Below, piece by piece: positions 1 to 7,424 of a stretch of 64,000 bases of DNA. The DNA is from Paraburkholderia silvatlantica (GTDB lineage Bacteria > Pseudomonadota > Gammaproteobacteria > Burkholderiales > Burkholderiaceae), in assembly GCF_003096715.1 (NCBI RefSeq), contig NZ_QEOL01000017.1:1-64000 (forward strand), in the 5' to 3' direction. The notes beneath the pieces were generated by a model, which was not told the DNA's origin, did no database searches, and worked only from the letters and a program-made list of their open reading frames with translations. Within the stretch, counting starts at the first letter, position 1; every line of letters begins with the position of its first letter. Position numbers and translations under genes: made by a program.

Positions 1-97
1 CGAGATGATCGCCGACCCCGAGCAGAAGATCGGCCGTCCGCGCCAGCTGTTCATCGGCGAAACGCCGCGCGAAGCGAAGCCGATTTCGCAACGCTAA
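1..97 (+). CDS. gltA: C-terminal end of citrate synthase (partial)
   Basis: Only the last 31 codons are present, read in frame from base 2 and ending with TAA at 95-97. The peptide contains IGRPRQLFIGETPRE, which resembles the conserved C-terminal tail of bacterial type II citrate synthases (…ARPRQLYTG… in enterobacteria). Citrate synthase condenses oxaloacetate and acetyl-CoA in the cytoplasm. In related Burkholderia genomes gltA lies a short way upstream of leuC, which fits the genes that follow here. The fragment is short, so the name rests on one motif and on synteny. It is followed by a strong terminator. Confidence 0.65.
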   Translation, partial: EMIADPEQKIGRPRQLFIGETPREAKPISQR

Positions 98-156
98 GCG
101 GTTTCGCTTTGCCACGCCGCGCGACAGACGCCGCGCCGCGTGCAAGCGCTCACGCA

Positions 157-193
157 AACGCCCCGACGGGTTCTCGCCCGTCGGGGCGTTTTC
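157..193 (+). terminator. Rho-independent terminator after gltA
   Basis: A perfect 14-bp stem (157-170 with 177-190) encloses the 6-nt loop TTCTCG. The right arm ends in GTT and runs into TTC TTT. It lies 60 bases after the gltA stop codon. The AA-rich left arm could also serve the minus-strand gene that ends at 217. Confidence 0.85.
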
Positions 194-216
194 TTTGGCA
201 GTAGCCGCGGCCGCGG

Positions 217-456
217 TTAGATCCAGCCATCGATCTTCAGCCCGCTCGCCACTTGTGCTTCTTCGCGCGTGACCTCGCGCACGGTTTCGCCGAAGCTCCA
301 CACGTGGCCTTCGGGGTCGCATGCCACATAGACGCGGTCGCCGTAGAACTGCTGACGCGTAAAGCCGAACGCCTTTTCGAGCCAGTCGAGCGCGGCGAAC
401 GGGTCGCGATAGTAGACGGCAGACCCGAAGGCCGGACGCGGCGAGGTATTGCTCAT
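217..456 (-). pseudogene. VOC/glyoxalase-fold protein with internal in-frame deletion
   Basis: This 79-residue ORF carries both ends of a vicinal-oxygen-chelate (glyoxalase-like) protein. The N-terminal part (…AVYYRDPFAALDWLEKAFGF, residues ~13-32) is the usual first beta strand and helix. The C-terminal part (FYGDRVYVACDPEGHVWSFGE, ~37-57) is the usual metal-site strand with the DPxGHxW motif. Full-length relatives of this type, as remembered, are about 140-150 residues. The central section, roughly 65-70 residues holding the second beta-alpha-beta-beta-beta half, is absent, and the two ends join in frame at about residue 33-36. A functional VOC site is unlikely, though a dimerising remnant cannot be excluded. 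Function unknown. Confidence 0.6.
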
Positions 457-636
457 GCTTGTCTCCCGGGCTGTACGTGTGACGAATCTAGCACCGGCGT
501 GGTGCGCTTGCGTGCAGCGCGCTCATGCGTCTTCGCCGCACACGCATGGCCATTACCTCCGACGTAATCGTCAGCGCGCACGGCATCGGCCACCATGTCG
601 CTCATCGGCACACCCCACCCGCAAGGAGCGACGACC

Positions 637-1485
637 ATGACACGCGACACCTTCAACGCCCGCCAACCCGGCTACATCAACGTCGACGACGATACCGCGC
701 TGCACTATCGCGACTGGGGCGATGGCGTGCCGCTCGTGTTCCTCTCGGGCTGGACGCTCAACGCCGACATGTGGAACTACCAGTGCGCGCCGCTCGCGGC
801 CGCGGGCTTTCGCTGCGTGGCCTACGACCGCCGCGGGCATGGACGCTCGAGCGACCCGGGCCGCGGCTACGACTACGACACGCTCGCCGACGATCTCGAA
901 GCCGTACTCGCCGCCCGTGGTCTGGCGCGAGTCACGCTGGTCGGCCATTCGTTCGCGAGCGGCGAGATCGTGCGTTATTTGAGCCGTCACGGCTCGCGCC
1001 GCGTGGCGGGCGTCGTGCTGGTTTCCCCTGCATCGACGCCCTGTTTGCTCAAGACTGCTGACAATCCCGGCGGGCTCGATGCGAGCCTCTTCGAAGCGTC
1101 CATCGAAGAGATGCTCACGTCGTTTCCCGACTGGATTTCGCGGCGCGCCGAAGCTTACTTTGGCCCCGGTACGTCGCACACGGTCATTCAGTGGACAGCC
1201 GACATGATGCTGGGCGCGTCGCTCCATGCCGCGGTCCAACTGTCGCGCGTGCAGATGGTCACCGACTTCCGCCGCGAACTGGCCGCGATCGACGTGCCGG
1301 CGCTCGTGCTGCACGGCGATTGCGACGCCTCGGCGCCGCTCGAGATCACCGGACGTCCCACCGCGGACGCGCTCGAACACGCGACGCTAAAGGTGTATGA
1401 GGGCGGCACGCATGGCATGTATTTCAACCACGCCGCGCGTGTGAACGGCGATATACGGGAGTTCGTCAAGCGGTGGCAGGCGTGA
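637..1485 (+). CDS. alpha/beta hydrolase (haloperoxidase/esterase-like)
   Basis: A 282-residue cytoplasmic alpha/beta-hydrolase of the non-heme chloroperoxidase/esterase type. The oxyanion strand is VPLVFLSGWTLN (~30-41). YDRRGHGRS lies near residue 67-75. The nucleophile elbow is GHSFASGE with Ser105, followed by the acid HGDCD (Asp228) and the base GGTHGMY (His259). The start at 637 is preferred over an in-frame ATG at 595 because AAGGAG lies 8 bases upstream of 637 and the protein alignment begins there. The elbow reads FAS where chloroperoxidases usually have MGG, which may alter the oxyanion hole. The natural substrate cannot be deduced. No operon partner is adjacent. Confidence 0.85.
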   Translation: MTRDTFNARQPGYINVDDDTALHYRDWGDGVPLVFLSGWTLNADMWNYQCAPLAAAGFRCVAYDRRGHGRSSDPGRGYDYDTLADDLEAVLAARGLARVTLVGHSFASGEIVRYLSRHGSRRVAGVVLVSPASTPCLLKTADNPGGLDASLFEASIEEMLTSFPDWISRRAEAYFGPGTSHTVIQWTADMMLGASLHAAVQLSRVQMVTDFRRELAAIDVPALVLHGDCDASAPLEITGRPTADALEHATLKVYEGGTHGMYFNHAARVNGDIREFVKRWQA

Positions 1486-1717
1486 AACGCGGCACGCCCC
1501 ATTGGCGCAAACAAGTCGCGGATACAAGTCGTAATGAGGGCCCGGCCATTCGCGGCTAGCGCAAAGGAATAGCGCCCCTGCGCCCCTCGTTTTGCAGATG
1601 ACACGCGGCCCGCGCGAGCCACTCGCGCGCCGCGTGCCAGGCGTACCGACGGAGTCTTCACGGCCAAGGCGCACAGCCCGTGCGCCGCGAGGCCGGTCCG
1701 TCGAGAGGGGCGACATC

Positions 1718-2203
1718 ATGCGCAAACTTCTCGCCTTCACTGCGCTGGCCTGTTTGCTGGGCGCCTGCACGGCACCGGTCGCGTCGCAGCAGGCCGCGGA
1801 CGCGTCGTATTACCCGCCGCCCGGCTGCCGCACCGTCACCGGCACGGCAGAGATCGACGGCACACCGCAGGTCATCAGCGGCCTCGCCTGCCTGCAGCCC
1901 GACGGCACCTGGCAGATCGTGCAGGGTAACGACGGCACGCAGGTCTACCCCGTGGCATGGACCGACGCGACGACCTGGTACGCCGGCCCATGGTATGGCT
2001 GGTGGCCGCCGGTGTTCGTGGGCGGCTCGTTCGTGTTCGTCGATCACTTCCATCACTTTCATCACATGGATCACGTCTTTCCGGGCGGCCCGCATATGCA
2101 TCCGGCGCCAGGCATGCACGGCGGATTTCATGGCGGTTTCCACGGTGGTCATGGCGGCGTCTGGAGCGGGGCGGGTGGCATGCACGGCGGCGCTCATCGC
2201 TGA
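1718..2203 (+). CDS. Histidine/glycine-rich outer-membrane lipoprotein, function unknown
   Basis: A 161-residue predicted lipoprotein. A basic N-terminus and hydrophobic stretch end in the lipobox LLGAC with acylated Cys17. The middle part contains a short Cys-bounded segment (GCRTVTGTAEIDGTPQVISG, then LACLQPDGTW) like that of small beta-rich envelope lipoproteins. The C-terminal third is very rich in His, Gly and Met (HHFHHMDH, HMHPAPGMHGGFHGG), which suggests Ni, Cu or Zn binding, although no metal gene is adjacent. The start is chosen for the lipobox and for AGAGGGG eight bases upstream. A longer in-frame ORF from 1592 would bury the signal and is rejected. Confidence 0.75.
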   Translation: MRKLLAFTALACLLGACTAPVASQQAADASYYPPPGCRTVTGTAEIDGTPQVISGLACLQPDGTWQIVQGNDGTQVYPVAWTDATTWYAGPWYGWWPPVFVGGSFVFVDHFHHFHHMDHVFPGGPHMHPAPGMHGGFHGGFHGGHGGVWSGAGGMHGGAHR

Positions 2204-2351
2204 GACACACTGCACGGCCTGATTGACGCACGACGAATCCTTTATGGCAGAGCAAAATGAGCGAAAAACGAGGAGTGCGGGGAGCGCTCCGTTTGAGCCG
2301 GGTGTGACCTTAATACGTGCCGAGCGTGTTCTTCGACTTGTGCGGGCGACG

Positions 2352-3266
2352 CTAGAACTGGTAGTTGATCGAGACGTCGCAAACGCCGCCCGTCTTCGAC
2401 TGGATGATCGGGCTGTGCGAAGCGCTGCCGAGCAGGCGCTTGATGGCGCCGTCCGCGCTCACGAACCAGTGTTTGTTGACGAAGTACACCATGGTGATGC
2501 CGAAGCCGGCCGACTTGAGGCCCGCGCTCGCGTCGTACTGACGGTAACCCGATGCGGCCGCCTGCTGCGGCGTCACGCCAAACCAGCTCTGCATGTAGTT
2601 CGAGTCGGCGAAGGTGACCGAGGGGCCGGCGAACCAGTAGAAGCTCTGGTTGCTGCCCGGCAGCGGCATATAGGCGCCGAGGTCCGCAGTCCAGCCATTC
2701 GAACCGCCGAAGCTGCGCGTGAACGCAGTACGGAACACGAGCGGAAAGTCCTTCGAAATCACATATTCGCCGGCTATCTTCAATTCCGGCGCCGGGTTGA
2801 TGTTACCCATGCCGTGCAGCCGCGTCGGGTCGTCCTGCCCACGCCGCCCGAGGTCGTAGGCCGCGGCGACGCTCACGCGCCAGTTCGGACCCTGCAGAAC
2901 GTTGACGCCGAAACCTTCGCCCGTCGAGCCGAACAGAATGTCCTTGTAGCGCAGGTCGATGCTCGGCCCGACCAGCGTGTGATAGCGGTCCGAGCCGTCG
3001 TAGCGCGGTTCGAAGGTCGCGCCCACGCCGAGCCGCGCCTCGAAGTCGGGACGGTTCGGCTCGAACATCTTTTCGAGCGGAATGCCTGCGGAGTATTGCC
3101 ATTCGCCGAGCGGCGAGGGGGTTTGCGCCTGGGCGCGCAGGGCGAGCATAACGAGGGCGCATGCCGCGGCGGCGAGAGACGCACGCCGCGCGGCACGCGG
3201 GCGGCGCGGCGCCGCTGGTTTTATTCTGCTTTTTCGTTGTTGCGCAGTGCGGATTGCGAGTGGCAT
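2352..3266 (-). CDS. MipA/OmpV family outer-membrane protein
   Basis: A 304-residue predicted outer-membrane beta-barrel. The N-terminus is basic (RRPRAARRAS), followed by an Ala-rich hydrophobic segment and a signal-peptidase site near AQA-QTPSP. The mature part has the MipA/OmpV pattern: EWQYSAGI, LGVGATFEPRYDGSDRYHT, then repeated amphipathic strands, and a terminal strand ending in aromatic Phe (VSINYQF). In other Proteobacteria the family includes MltA-interacting protein and porin-like OmpV. The start at 3266 has GGAGG four to five bases upstream. The ORF extends 40 codons further without a signal-like sequence. It converges on the lipoprotein gene. Confidence 0.8.
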   Translation of the reverse strand: MPLAIRTAQQRKSRIKPAAPRRPRAARRASLAAAACALVMLALRAQAQTPSPLGEWQYSAGIPLEKMFEPNRPDFEARLGVGATFEPRYDGSDRYHTLVGPSIDLRYKDILFGSTGEGFGVNVLQGPNWRVSVAAAYDLGRRGQDDPTRLHGMGNINPAPELKIAGEYVISKDFPLVFRTAFTRSFGGSNGWTADLGAYMPLPGSNQSFYWFAGPSVTFADSNYMQSWFGVTPQQAAASGYRQYDASAGLKSAGFGITMVYFVNKHWFVSADGAIKRLLGSASHSPIIQSKTGGVCDVSINYQF

Positions 3267-3911
3267 GAAGCCTCCGGGTTTGCCTGGCCGGCCGCGGCGT
3301 CGTTTATTGGGTGTAATGAAATCACAAAGTGGAATTCCGTGCGGCCGGGCTCGTCTCGCAAACCTCGTGCCCGATCGCAATGTCACCTGGGTGATTCGTC
3401 GTGCAGCCTGTGGATACGACCGCCAGACGCGGGTGAAGGGTGCAGATAATCAGGATGACGAATTGAATTGCCGGCGCACCCGCGCACCGTTCTGGAGCCC
3501 CGTATTCGCCCCGCGCATTCGCCCCGATTAAACCCTGGCGCGAATTTGCCGTTAGACAGCCATGGACTTCGGCGATGCGGCCCCCCCTGTGTCGCGGAAC
3601 CCGGAGCCCATGTTTCACCGTTCTCACAGCGGTAACCAACTTGCGCCGGTCGTGGTCGGGCCGGCGCATCCCCTTTTTTGCCTCCCGAATCCCTTCAACA
3701 AATGACCGGCGCGCGCGCCCGCTACGGCGCGGCACGGATGCGCCACGACATCGGCACTGGCCGGGTAACGCTGATACAGGTATCGCGACTACCACCATAA
3801 CCCCCTGTTTTTTATCGCTTTTTTCGGAGTGAGCCCTGTGGCGGGCGGGTTTCGCGTGGCATAATCGACTCACACCGTATTGCCCCGCAGACAAACATCT
3901 CCCCGCACATC
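3267..3911. other. Long intergenic region between mipA-like gene and leuC
   Basis: The two flanking genes are divergent, so this 645-base stretch should hold promoters for both. ORFs across it have no recognisable domain, no ribosome site and biased composition, and I reject them. The only promoter-like element found is CATAAT at 3860-3865, about 46 bases before leuC. Its -35 candidate (TGTGGC, 3837-3842) is weak. No leucine-rich leader peptide or terminator-type hairpin was found upstream of leuC. Confidence 0.5.
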
Positions 3912-5321
3912 ATGGCAAAGACGCTCTACGACAAATTGTGGGACACGCATGTGGTCCACACGGAAGACGATGGCACGACGATTCTCTACATCGACCGTCA
4001 TCTGTTGCACGAAGTCACCAGTCCGCAGGCTTTCGAAGGCCTGAAGATGCACGAACGCCCGGTGTGGCGCATCAGCGCGAACCTGGCCGTGTCCGACCAT
4101 AACGTGCCGACCACGGACCGCAGCCACGGCATCGCCGACCCGGTCTCGAAGCTGCAGGTGGACACGCTCGATTCGAACTGCGACGCCTTCGGCATCACGC
4201 AGTTCAAGATGGCCGACCAGCGCCAGGGCATCGTGCACATCGTCGGTCCGGAGCAGGGCGCGACGCTGCCCGGCATGACCATCGTCTGCGGCGACTCGCA
4301 CACGTCCACGCACGGCGCGTTCGGTGCGCTCGCGCACGGCATCGGCACCTCGGAAGTCGAGCACGTGCTGGCCACGCAAACGCTCCTGCAAAAAAAGAGC
4401 AAGAACATGCTCGTGAAGGTCGAGGGGCAACTGCCGCGCGGCTGCACCGCGAAGGACATCGTGCTCGCGATCATCGGCAAGATCGGCACGGCGGGCGGCA
4501 CGGGCTACGCCATGGAGTTCGGCGGCTCGATGATCCGCAGCCTCACGATGGAAGGCCGCATGACCGTGTGCAACATGGCGATCGAAGGCGGCGCGCGCGC
4601 CGGCATGGTCGCCGTGGACGACACCACGATCGAATACCTCAAGGGCCGTCCGTTCTCACCGCAAGGCGCGGAGTGGGACCAGGCCGTCGAGTACTGGAAG
4701 AACTTCCGCAGCGACGAAGGCGCGCACTTCGACCGCGTGGTCGAGCTGAGCGCGGCCGACATCGTGCCGCAGGTCACGTGGGGCACGTCGCCGGAAATGG
4801 TCACGGCCGTCGACAGCCGCGTGCCGGACCCCGAGCGCGAGAAAGACCCGGTCAAACGCGACGCGATGGAACGCGCCCTGCAATACATGGCGCTCGAACC
4901 GAATACGCCGATCGAGTCGATCAAGCCCGACAAGATTTTCATCGGCTCGTGCACGAACGCGCGCATCGAAGACCTGCGCTCCGCCGCTTACGTCGTGAAG
5001 AAGCTCGGCCGCCGCGTGGCGCCGAACATCCGCCTCGCGATGGTCGTGCCGGGCTCGGGTCTCGTGAAGGCGCAAGCCGAGCGCGAAGGCCTCGACAAGG
5101 TGTTCACCGAAGCCGGTTTCGAATGGCGCGAGCCGGGCTGCTCGATGTGTCTCGCGATGAACGCCGACCGGCTGGAGCCGGGCGAGCGCTGCGCGTCCAC
5201 CTCGAACCGCAACTTCGAAGGCCGTCAGGGCGCGGGTGGCCGCACGCACCTCGTGAGCCCGGCCATGGCAGCCGCGGCGGCAATCGAAGGCCATTTCGTC
5301 GACATTCGCAAGCTGGGGTAA
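3912..5321 (+). CDS. leuC: 3-isopropylmalate dehydratase, large subunit
   Basis: A 469-residue aconitase-superfamily protein. With LeuD it isomerises 2-isopropylmalate to 3-isopropylmalate in leucine synthesis. The [4Fe-4S] ligands are visible as Cys347 (GSCTNARIEDL) and Cys410/Cys413 (EPGCSMCLAMN). Other hallmarks are DRHLLHEVTSPQAFEGL near the N-terminus and CGDSHTSTHGAFGALAHGIGTSEVEH (positions ~118-142). Length matches the family. It starts at ATG 3912 with a weak ribosome site. leuD follows 12 bases after the stop, so the two subunits are probably made together. First gene of leuC-leuD-leuB. Confidence 0.98.
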   Translation: MAKTLYDKLWDTHVVHTEDDGTTILYIDRHLLHEVTSPQAFEGLKMHERPVWRISANLAVSDHNVPTTDRSHGIADPVSKLQVDTLDSNCDAFGITQFKMADQRQGIVHIVGPEQGATLPGMTIVCGDSHTSTHGAFGALAHGIGTSEVEHVLATQTLLQKKSKNMLVKVEGQLPRGCTAKDIVLAIIGKIGTAGGTGYAMEFGGSMIRSLTMEGRMTVCNMAIEGGARAGMVAVDDTTIEYLKGRPFSPQGAEWDQAVEYWKNFRSDEGAHFDRVVELSAADIVPQVTWGTSPEMVTAVDSRVPDPEREKDPVKRDAMERALQYMALEPNTPIESIKPDKIFIGSCTNARIEDLRSAAYVVKKLGRRVAPNIRLAMVVPGSGLVKAQAEREGLDKVFTEAGFEWREPGCSMCLAMNADRLEPGERCASTSNRNFEGRQGAGGRTHLVSPAMAAAAAIEGHFVDIRKLG

Positions 5322-5333
5322 GGCTACACGATC

Positions 5334-5984
5334 ATGGAAAAATTCATCGTACACACCGGCGTCGTGGCGCCGCTCGATCGCGAGAATGTCGATACCGACG
5401 CGATCATTCCCAAGCAGTTCCTCAAGTCGATCAAGCGCACCGGCTTCGGGCCGAATGCCTTCGACGAATGGCGTTACCTCGACCACGGCGAGCCGGGCCA
5501 GGACAACTCGAAGCGTCCGCTCAATCCGGATTTCGTGCTGAACCAGCCGCGTTATCAGGGCGCGTCGGTCCTGCTCACGCGCAAGAACTTCGGCTGCGGC
5601 AGCTCGCGCGAGCACGCGCCGTGGGCGCTCGACCAGTACGGTTTCCGCGCGATCATCGCGCCGAGCTTCGCGGACATCTTCTATAACAACTGCTTCAAGA
5701 ACGGCCTGCTGCCGATCGTACTTTCCGAATCGGATGTCGATCACCTGTTCAACGAGACATACGCGTTCAACGGCTTCCAGCTCACGATCGATCTGGACAA
5801 GCAGGTCGTGCGCACGACGGACGGCTCGAAGGAATACCCGTTCGAAGTGGCCGCGTTCCGCCGCTACTGCCTCCTGAACGGCTTCGACGACATCGGCCTC
5901 ACGCTGCGTCACGCCGACAAGATCCGCCAGTACGAAGCCGAGCGTCTCGCGCGCCAGCCGTGGCTGAACAACCGCGTGCTTTGA
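5334..5984 (+). CDS. leuD: 3-isopropylmalate dehydratase, small subunit
   Basis: A 216-residue swivel-domain subunit that completes the LeuC active site. The N-terminus shows APLDRENVDTDAIIPKQFLKSI and the middle shows the signature NFGCGSSREHAPWAL. YGFRAIIAPSFADIFYNNCFKNGLLP follows. These are the substrate-specificity and serine-containing loops of the LeuD family. The gene starts 12 bases after leuC and ends 48 bases before leuB, consistent with a single leu mRNA. In some relatives a small entericidin-type lipoprotein gene sits between leuC and leuD. There is no room for one here. Confidence 0.98.
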   Translation: MEKFIVHTGVVAPLDRENVDTDAIIPKQFLKSIKRTGFGPNAFDEWRYLDHGEPGQDNSKRPLNPDFVLNQPRYQGASVLLTRKNFGCGSSREHAPWALDQYGFRAIIAPSFADIFYNNCFKNGLLPIVLSESDVDHLFNETYAFNGFQLTIDLDKQVVRTTDGSKEYPFEVAAFRRYCLLNGFDDIGLTLRHADKIRQYEAERLARQPWLNNRVL

Positions 5985-6032
5985 TACGCGGAGAATAAAC
6001 GCACACCGAACAACTGAGCGAGGAATCACAGG

Positions 6033-7100
6033 ATGAAGATTGCAGTGCTGCCGGGCGACGGCATCGGTCCCGAGATCGTCAAGGAAGCCGTCAAGGTGCT
6101 CAACGCGCTCGACGAAAAGTTCGAGCTGGAAGAGGCGCCCGTTGGCGGCGCGGGCTACGAGGCAAGCGGCCACCCGCTGCCCGAGGCAACGCTCGCGCTG
6201 GCTAAATCCGCCGACGCGATCCTGTTCGGCGCCGTGGGCGACTGGAAGTACGACAAGCTGGAGCGCGCGCTGCGTCCGGAGCAGGCCATTCTCGGCCTGC
6301 GCAAGCATCTGGAACTGTTCGCGAATTTCCGTCCGGCGATCTGCTATCCGCAGCTCACGGGGGCGTCGTCGCTGAAGCCGGAAATCGTTTCGGGCCTCGA
6401 CATCCTGATCGTGCGCGAACTGAACGGCGACATCTACTTCGGCCAGCCGCGCGGCACGCGCGAAGCGCCGGACGGCAACTTCAAGGGCGCGCGCGAAGGC
6501 TTCGACACGATGCGCTATGCGGAGCCGGAAGTGCGCCGCATCGCTCACGTGGCGTTCCAGGCCGCGCAAAAGCGCCAGAAGAAGCTGACCTCGGTCGACA
6601 AGGCCAACGTGCTCGAAACGTCGCAATTCTGGAAGGACATCATGATCGATGTCTCGAAGGAATATCCGGACGTCGAGCTGTCGCACATGTACGTCGACAA
6701 CGCGGCCATGCAGCTCGTGAAGGCGCCGAAGGCGTTCGACGTGGTGGTGACCGGCAACATGTTCGGCGACATTCTCTCGGACGAAGCCGCGATGCTCACA
6801 GGCTCGATCGGCATGCTGCCCTCGGCTTCGCTCGACAAGAACAACAAGGGTCTGTACGAGCCGTCGCACGGTTCGGCGCCGGATATCGCGGGCAAGGGCA
6901 TCGCCAACCCGCTCGCCACGATCCTTTCGGCTGCCATGATGCTGCGTTACTCGCTCGGTCGTCCGGAGCAGGCGGACCGCATCGAGAACGCGGTGAAGAA
7001 GGTGCTCGAACAAGGCTATCGCACCGCCGACATCGTCACGCCGGACTGCAAGCAGGTCGGCACGGTGGCAATGGGCGACGCCGTGATCGCAGCGCTCTAA
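6033..7100 (+). CDS. leuB: 3-isopropylmalate dehydrogenase
   Basis: A 355-residue NAD-dependent beta-decarboxylating dehydrogenase. It converts 3-isopropylmalate to 2-oxoisocaproate, the last oxidative step of leucine synthesis. Family motifs in order are LPGDGIGPEIVKEAVKVL (~4-21), LFGAVGD, the ELxGDIYFG loop (REL NGDIYFG), DKANVLETSQFWKD with the catalytic Lys and substrate-binding Asn, VDNAAMQLVK, VVTGNMFGDILSDEAAMLTGS and the adenine-binding EPSHGSAPDIAGKG. GAGGA is well placed before ATG 6033. A terminator ten bases after the stop separates leuCDB from asd. Confidence 0.98.
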   Translation: MKIAVLPGDGIGPEIVKEAVKVLNALDEKFELEEAPVGGAGYEASGHPLPEATLALAKSADAILFGAVGDWKYDKLERALRPEQAILGLRKHLELFANFRPAICYPQLTGASSLKPEIVSGLDILIVRELNGDIYFGQPRGTREAPDGNFKGAREGFDTMRYAEPEVRRIAHVAFQAAQKRQKKLTSVDKANVLETSQFWKDIMIDVSKEYPDVELSHMYVDNAAMQLVKAPKAFDVVVTGNMFGDILSDEAAMLTGSIGMLPSASLDKNNKGLYEPSHGSAPDIAGKGIANPLATILSAAMMLRYSLGRPEQADRIENAVKKVLEQGYRTADIVTPDCKQVGTVAMGDAVIAAL

Positions 7101-7109
7101 CGCCGCACA

Positions 7110-7140
7110 AAGGGCATGCCGTTCCAGGCATGCCTTTTTT
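7110..7140 (+). terminator. Rho-independent terminator after leuB
   Basis: GGCATGCC at 7113-7120 pairs with GGCATGCC at 7127-7134 around a GTTCCA loop. The stem is extended by a G:T wobble and A:T pairs and is followed by a run of six T residues. It should end the leuCDB transcript. Confidence 0.85.
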
Positions 7141-7191
7141 GCTTCGCGCGCCTGATGAACGGGCGTCGCAAATAGCGGAAAGTATGGTTTT

Positions 7192-7222
7192 TTCCGCGCA
7201 ATTCAACTGTTTCGTGTATATT
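7192..7222 (+). promoter_or_regulatory. Candidate promoter of the asd leader
   Basis: TATATT (7217-7222) is a good -10 hexamer. The best -35 candidate, TTCCGC at 7192-7197, is poor and its 19-nt spacing is long. If the -10 is correct, transcription starts at about 7228-7230, which coincides with the ATG of the leader ORF at 7229 and would give a nearly leaderless message. The leuB terminator immediately upstream supports an independent start here. Confidence 0.4.
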
Positions 7223-7228
7223 GCTTCG

Positions 7229-7342
7229 ATGGCGAAGATCTCCCCGATCACGACTGTTACGAACATCCGCGGCACGGCCCGCGCGATTTCGCTCGCCATT
7301 ACCACGAAAACCACGATTACGAAAACGATCACCATTCGTTGA
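7229..7342 (+). CDS. Putative Thr/Ile/Lys-rich leader peptide of asd
   Basis: A 37-codon ORF (ATG 7229, TGA 7340-7342) ends 82 bases before asd. Eleven residues are Thr, eight Ile and three Lys. The C-terminal end ITTKTTITKTITIR is made almost only of amino acids of the aspartate family. This composition resembles the enterobacterial thr operon leader peptide. Asd makes the common precursor of Lys, Met, Thr and Ile, so regulation by ribosome stalling at Thr, Ile or Lys codons would make sense. A 9-bp hairpin (7364-7403) follows, without a U tract. No Shine-Dalgarno is seen, and a leaderless start is possible. That this peptide is translated is inference. Confidence 0.5.
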   Translation: MAKISPITTVTNIRGTARAISLAITTKTTITKTITIR

Positions 7343-7363
7343 TCGCTCGTCGTGCCCGCTCAT

Positions 7364-7403
7364 CTTCCCCGCGCGGCCACGCCGGGCGAGCGAAGCGGGG
7401 AAG
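7364..7403 (+). promoter_or_regulatory. Hairpin between leader ORF and asd, with competing pairings
   Basis: CTTCCCCGC (7364-7372) pairs perfectly with GCGGGGAAG (7395-7403). Two alternative pairings compete: CGCTCG (7344-7349, just after the leader stop codon) with CGAGCG (7387-7392), and CCCGCT (7355-7360) with AGCGGG (7394-7399). A ribosome paused on the leader could therefore change the fold. The stem is not followed by a T run, so it is not a standard intrinsic terminator. The asd ribosome site (AAGGG, 7414-7418) lies outside it. Confidence 0.4.
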
Positions 7404-7424
7404 TGTCCATCTCAAGGGTTAGTC

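Noticed and set aside
3322..3894. Minus-strand ORF of 190 codons in the mipA-leuC spacer
   Set aside because: No ribosome site, no domain and low-complexity sections. It would overlap the likely leuC promoter.
4656..7013. 785-codon minus-strand ORF across leuC-leuD-leuB
   Set aside because: It is antisense to three certain genes. The Arg/His/Val-rich composition is typical of reversed GC-rich codons, with no domain and no ribosome site.
7364..7403. Hairpin before asd as an intrinsic terminator
   Set aside because: The stem is good but is followed by GTCCATC with no T tract, so I list it as a possible regulatory structure only.
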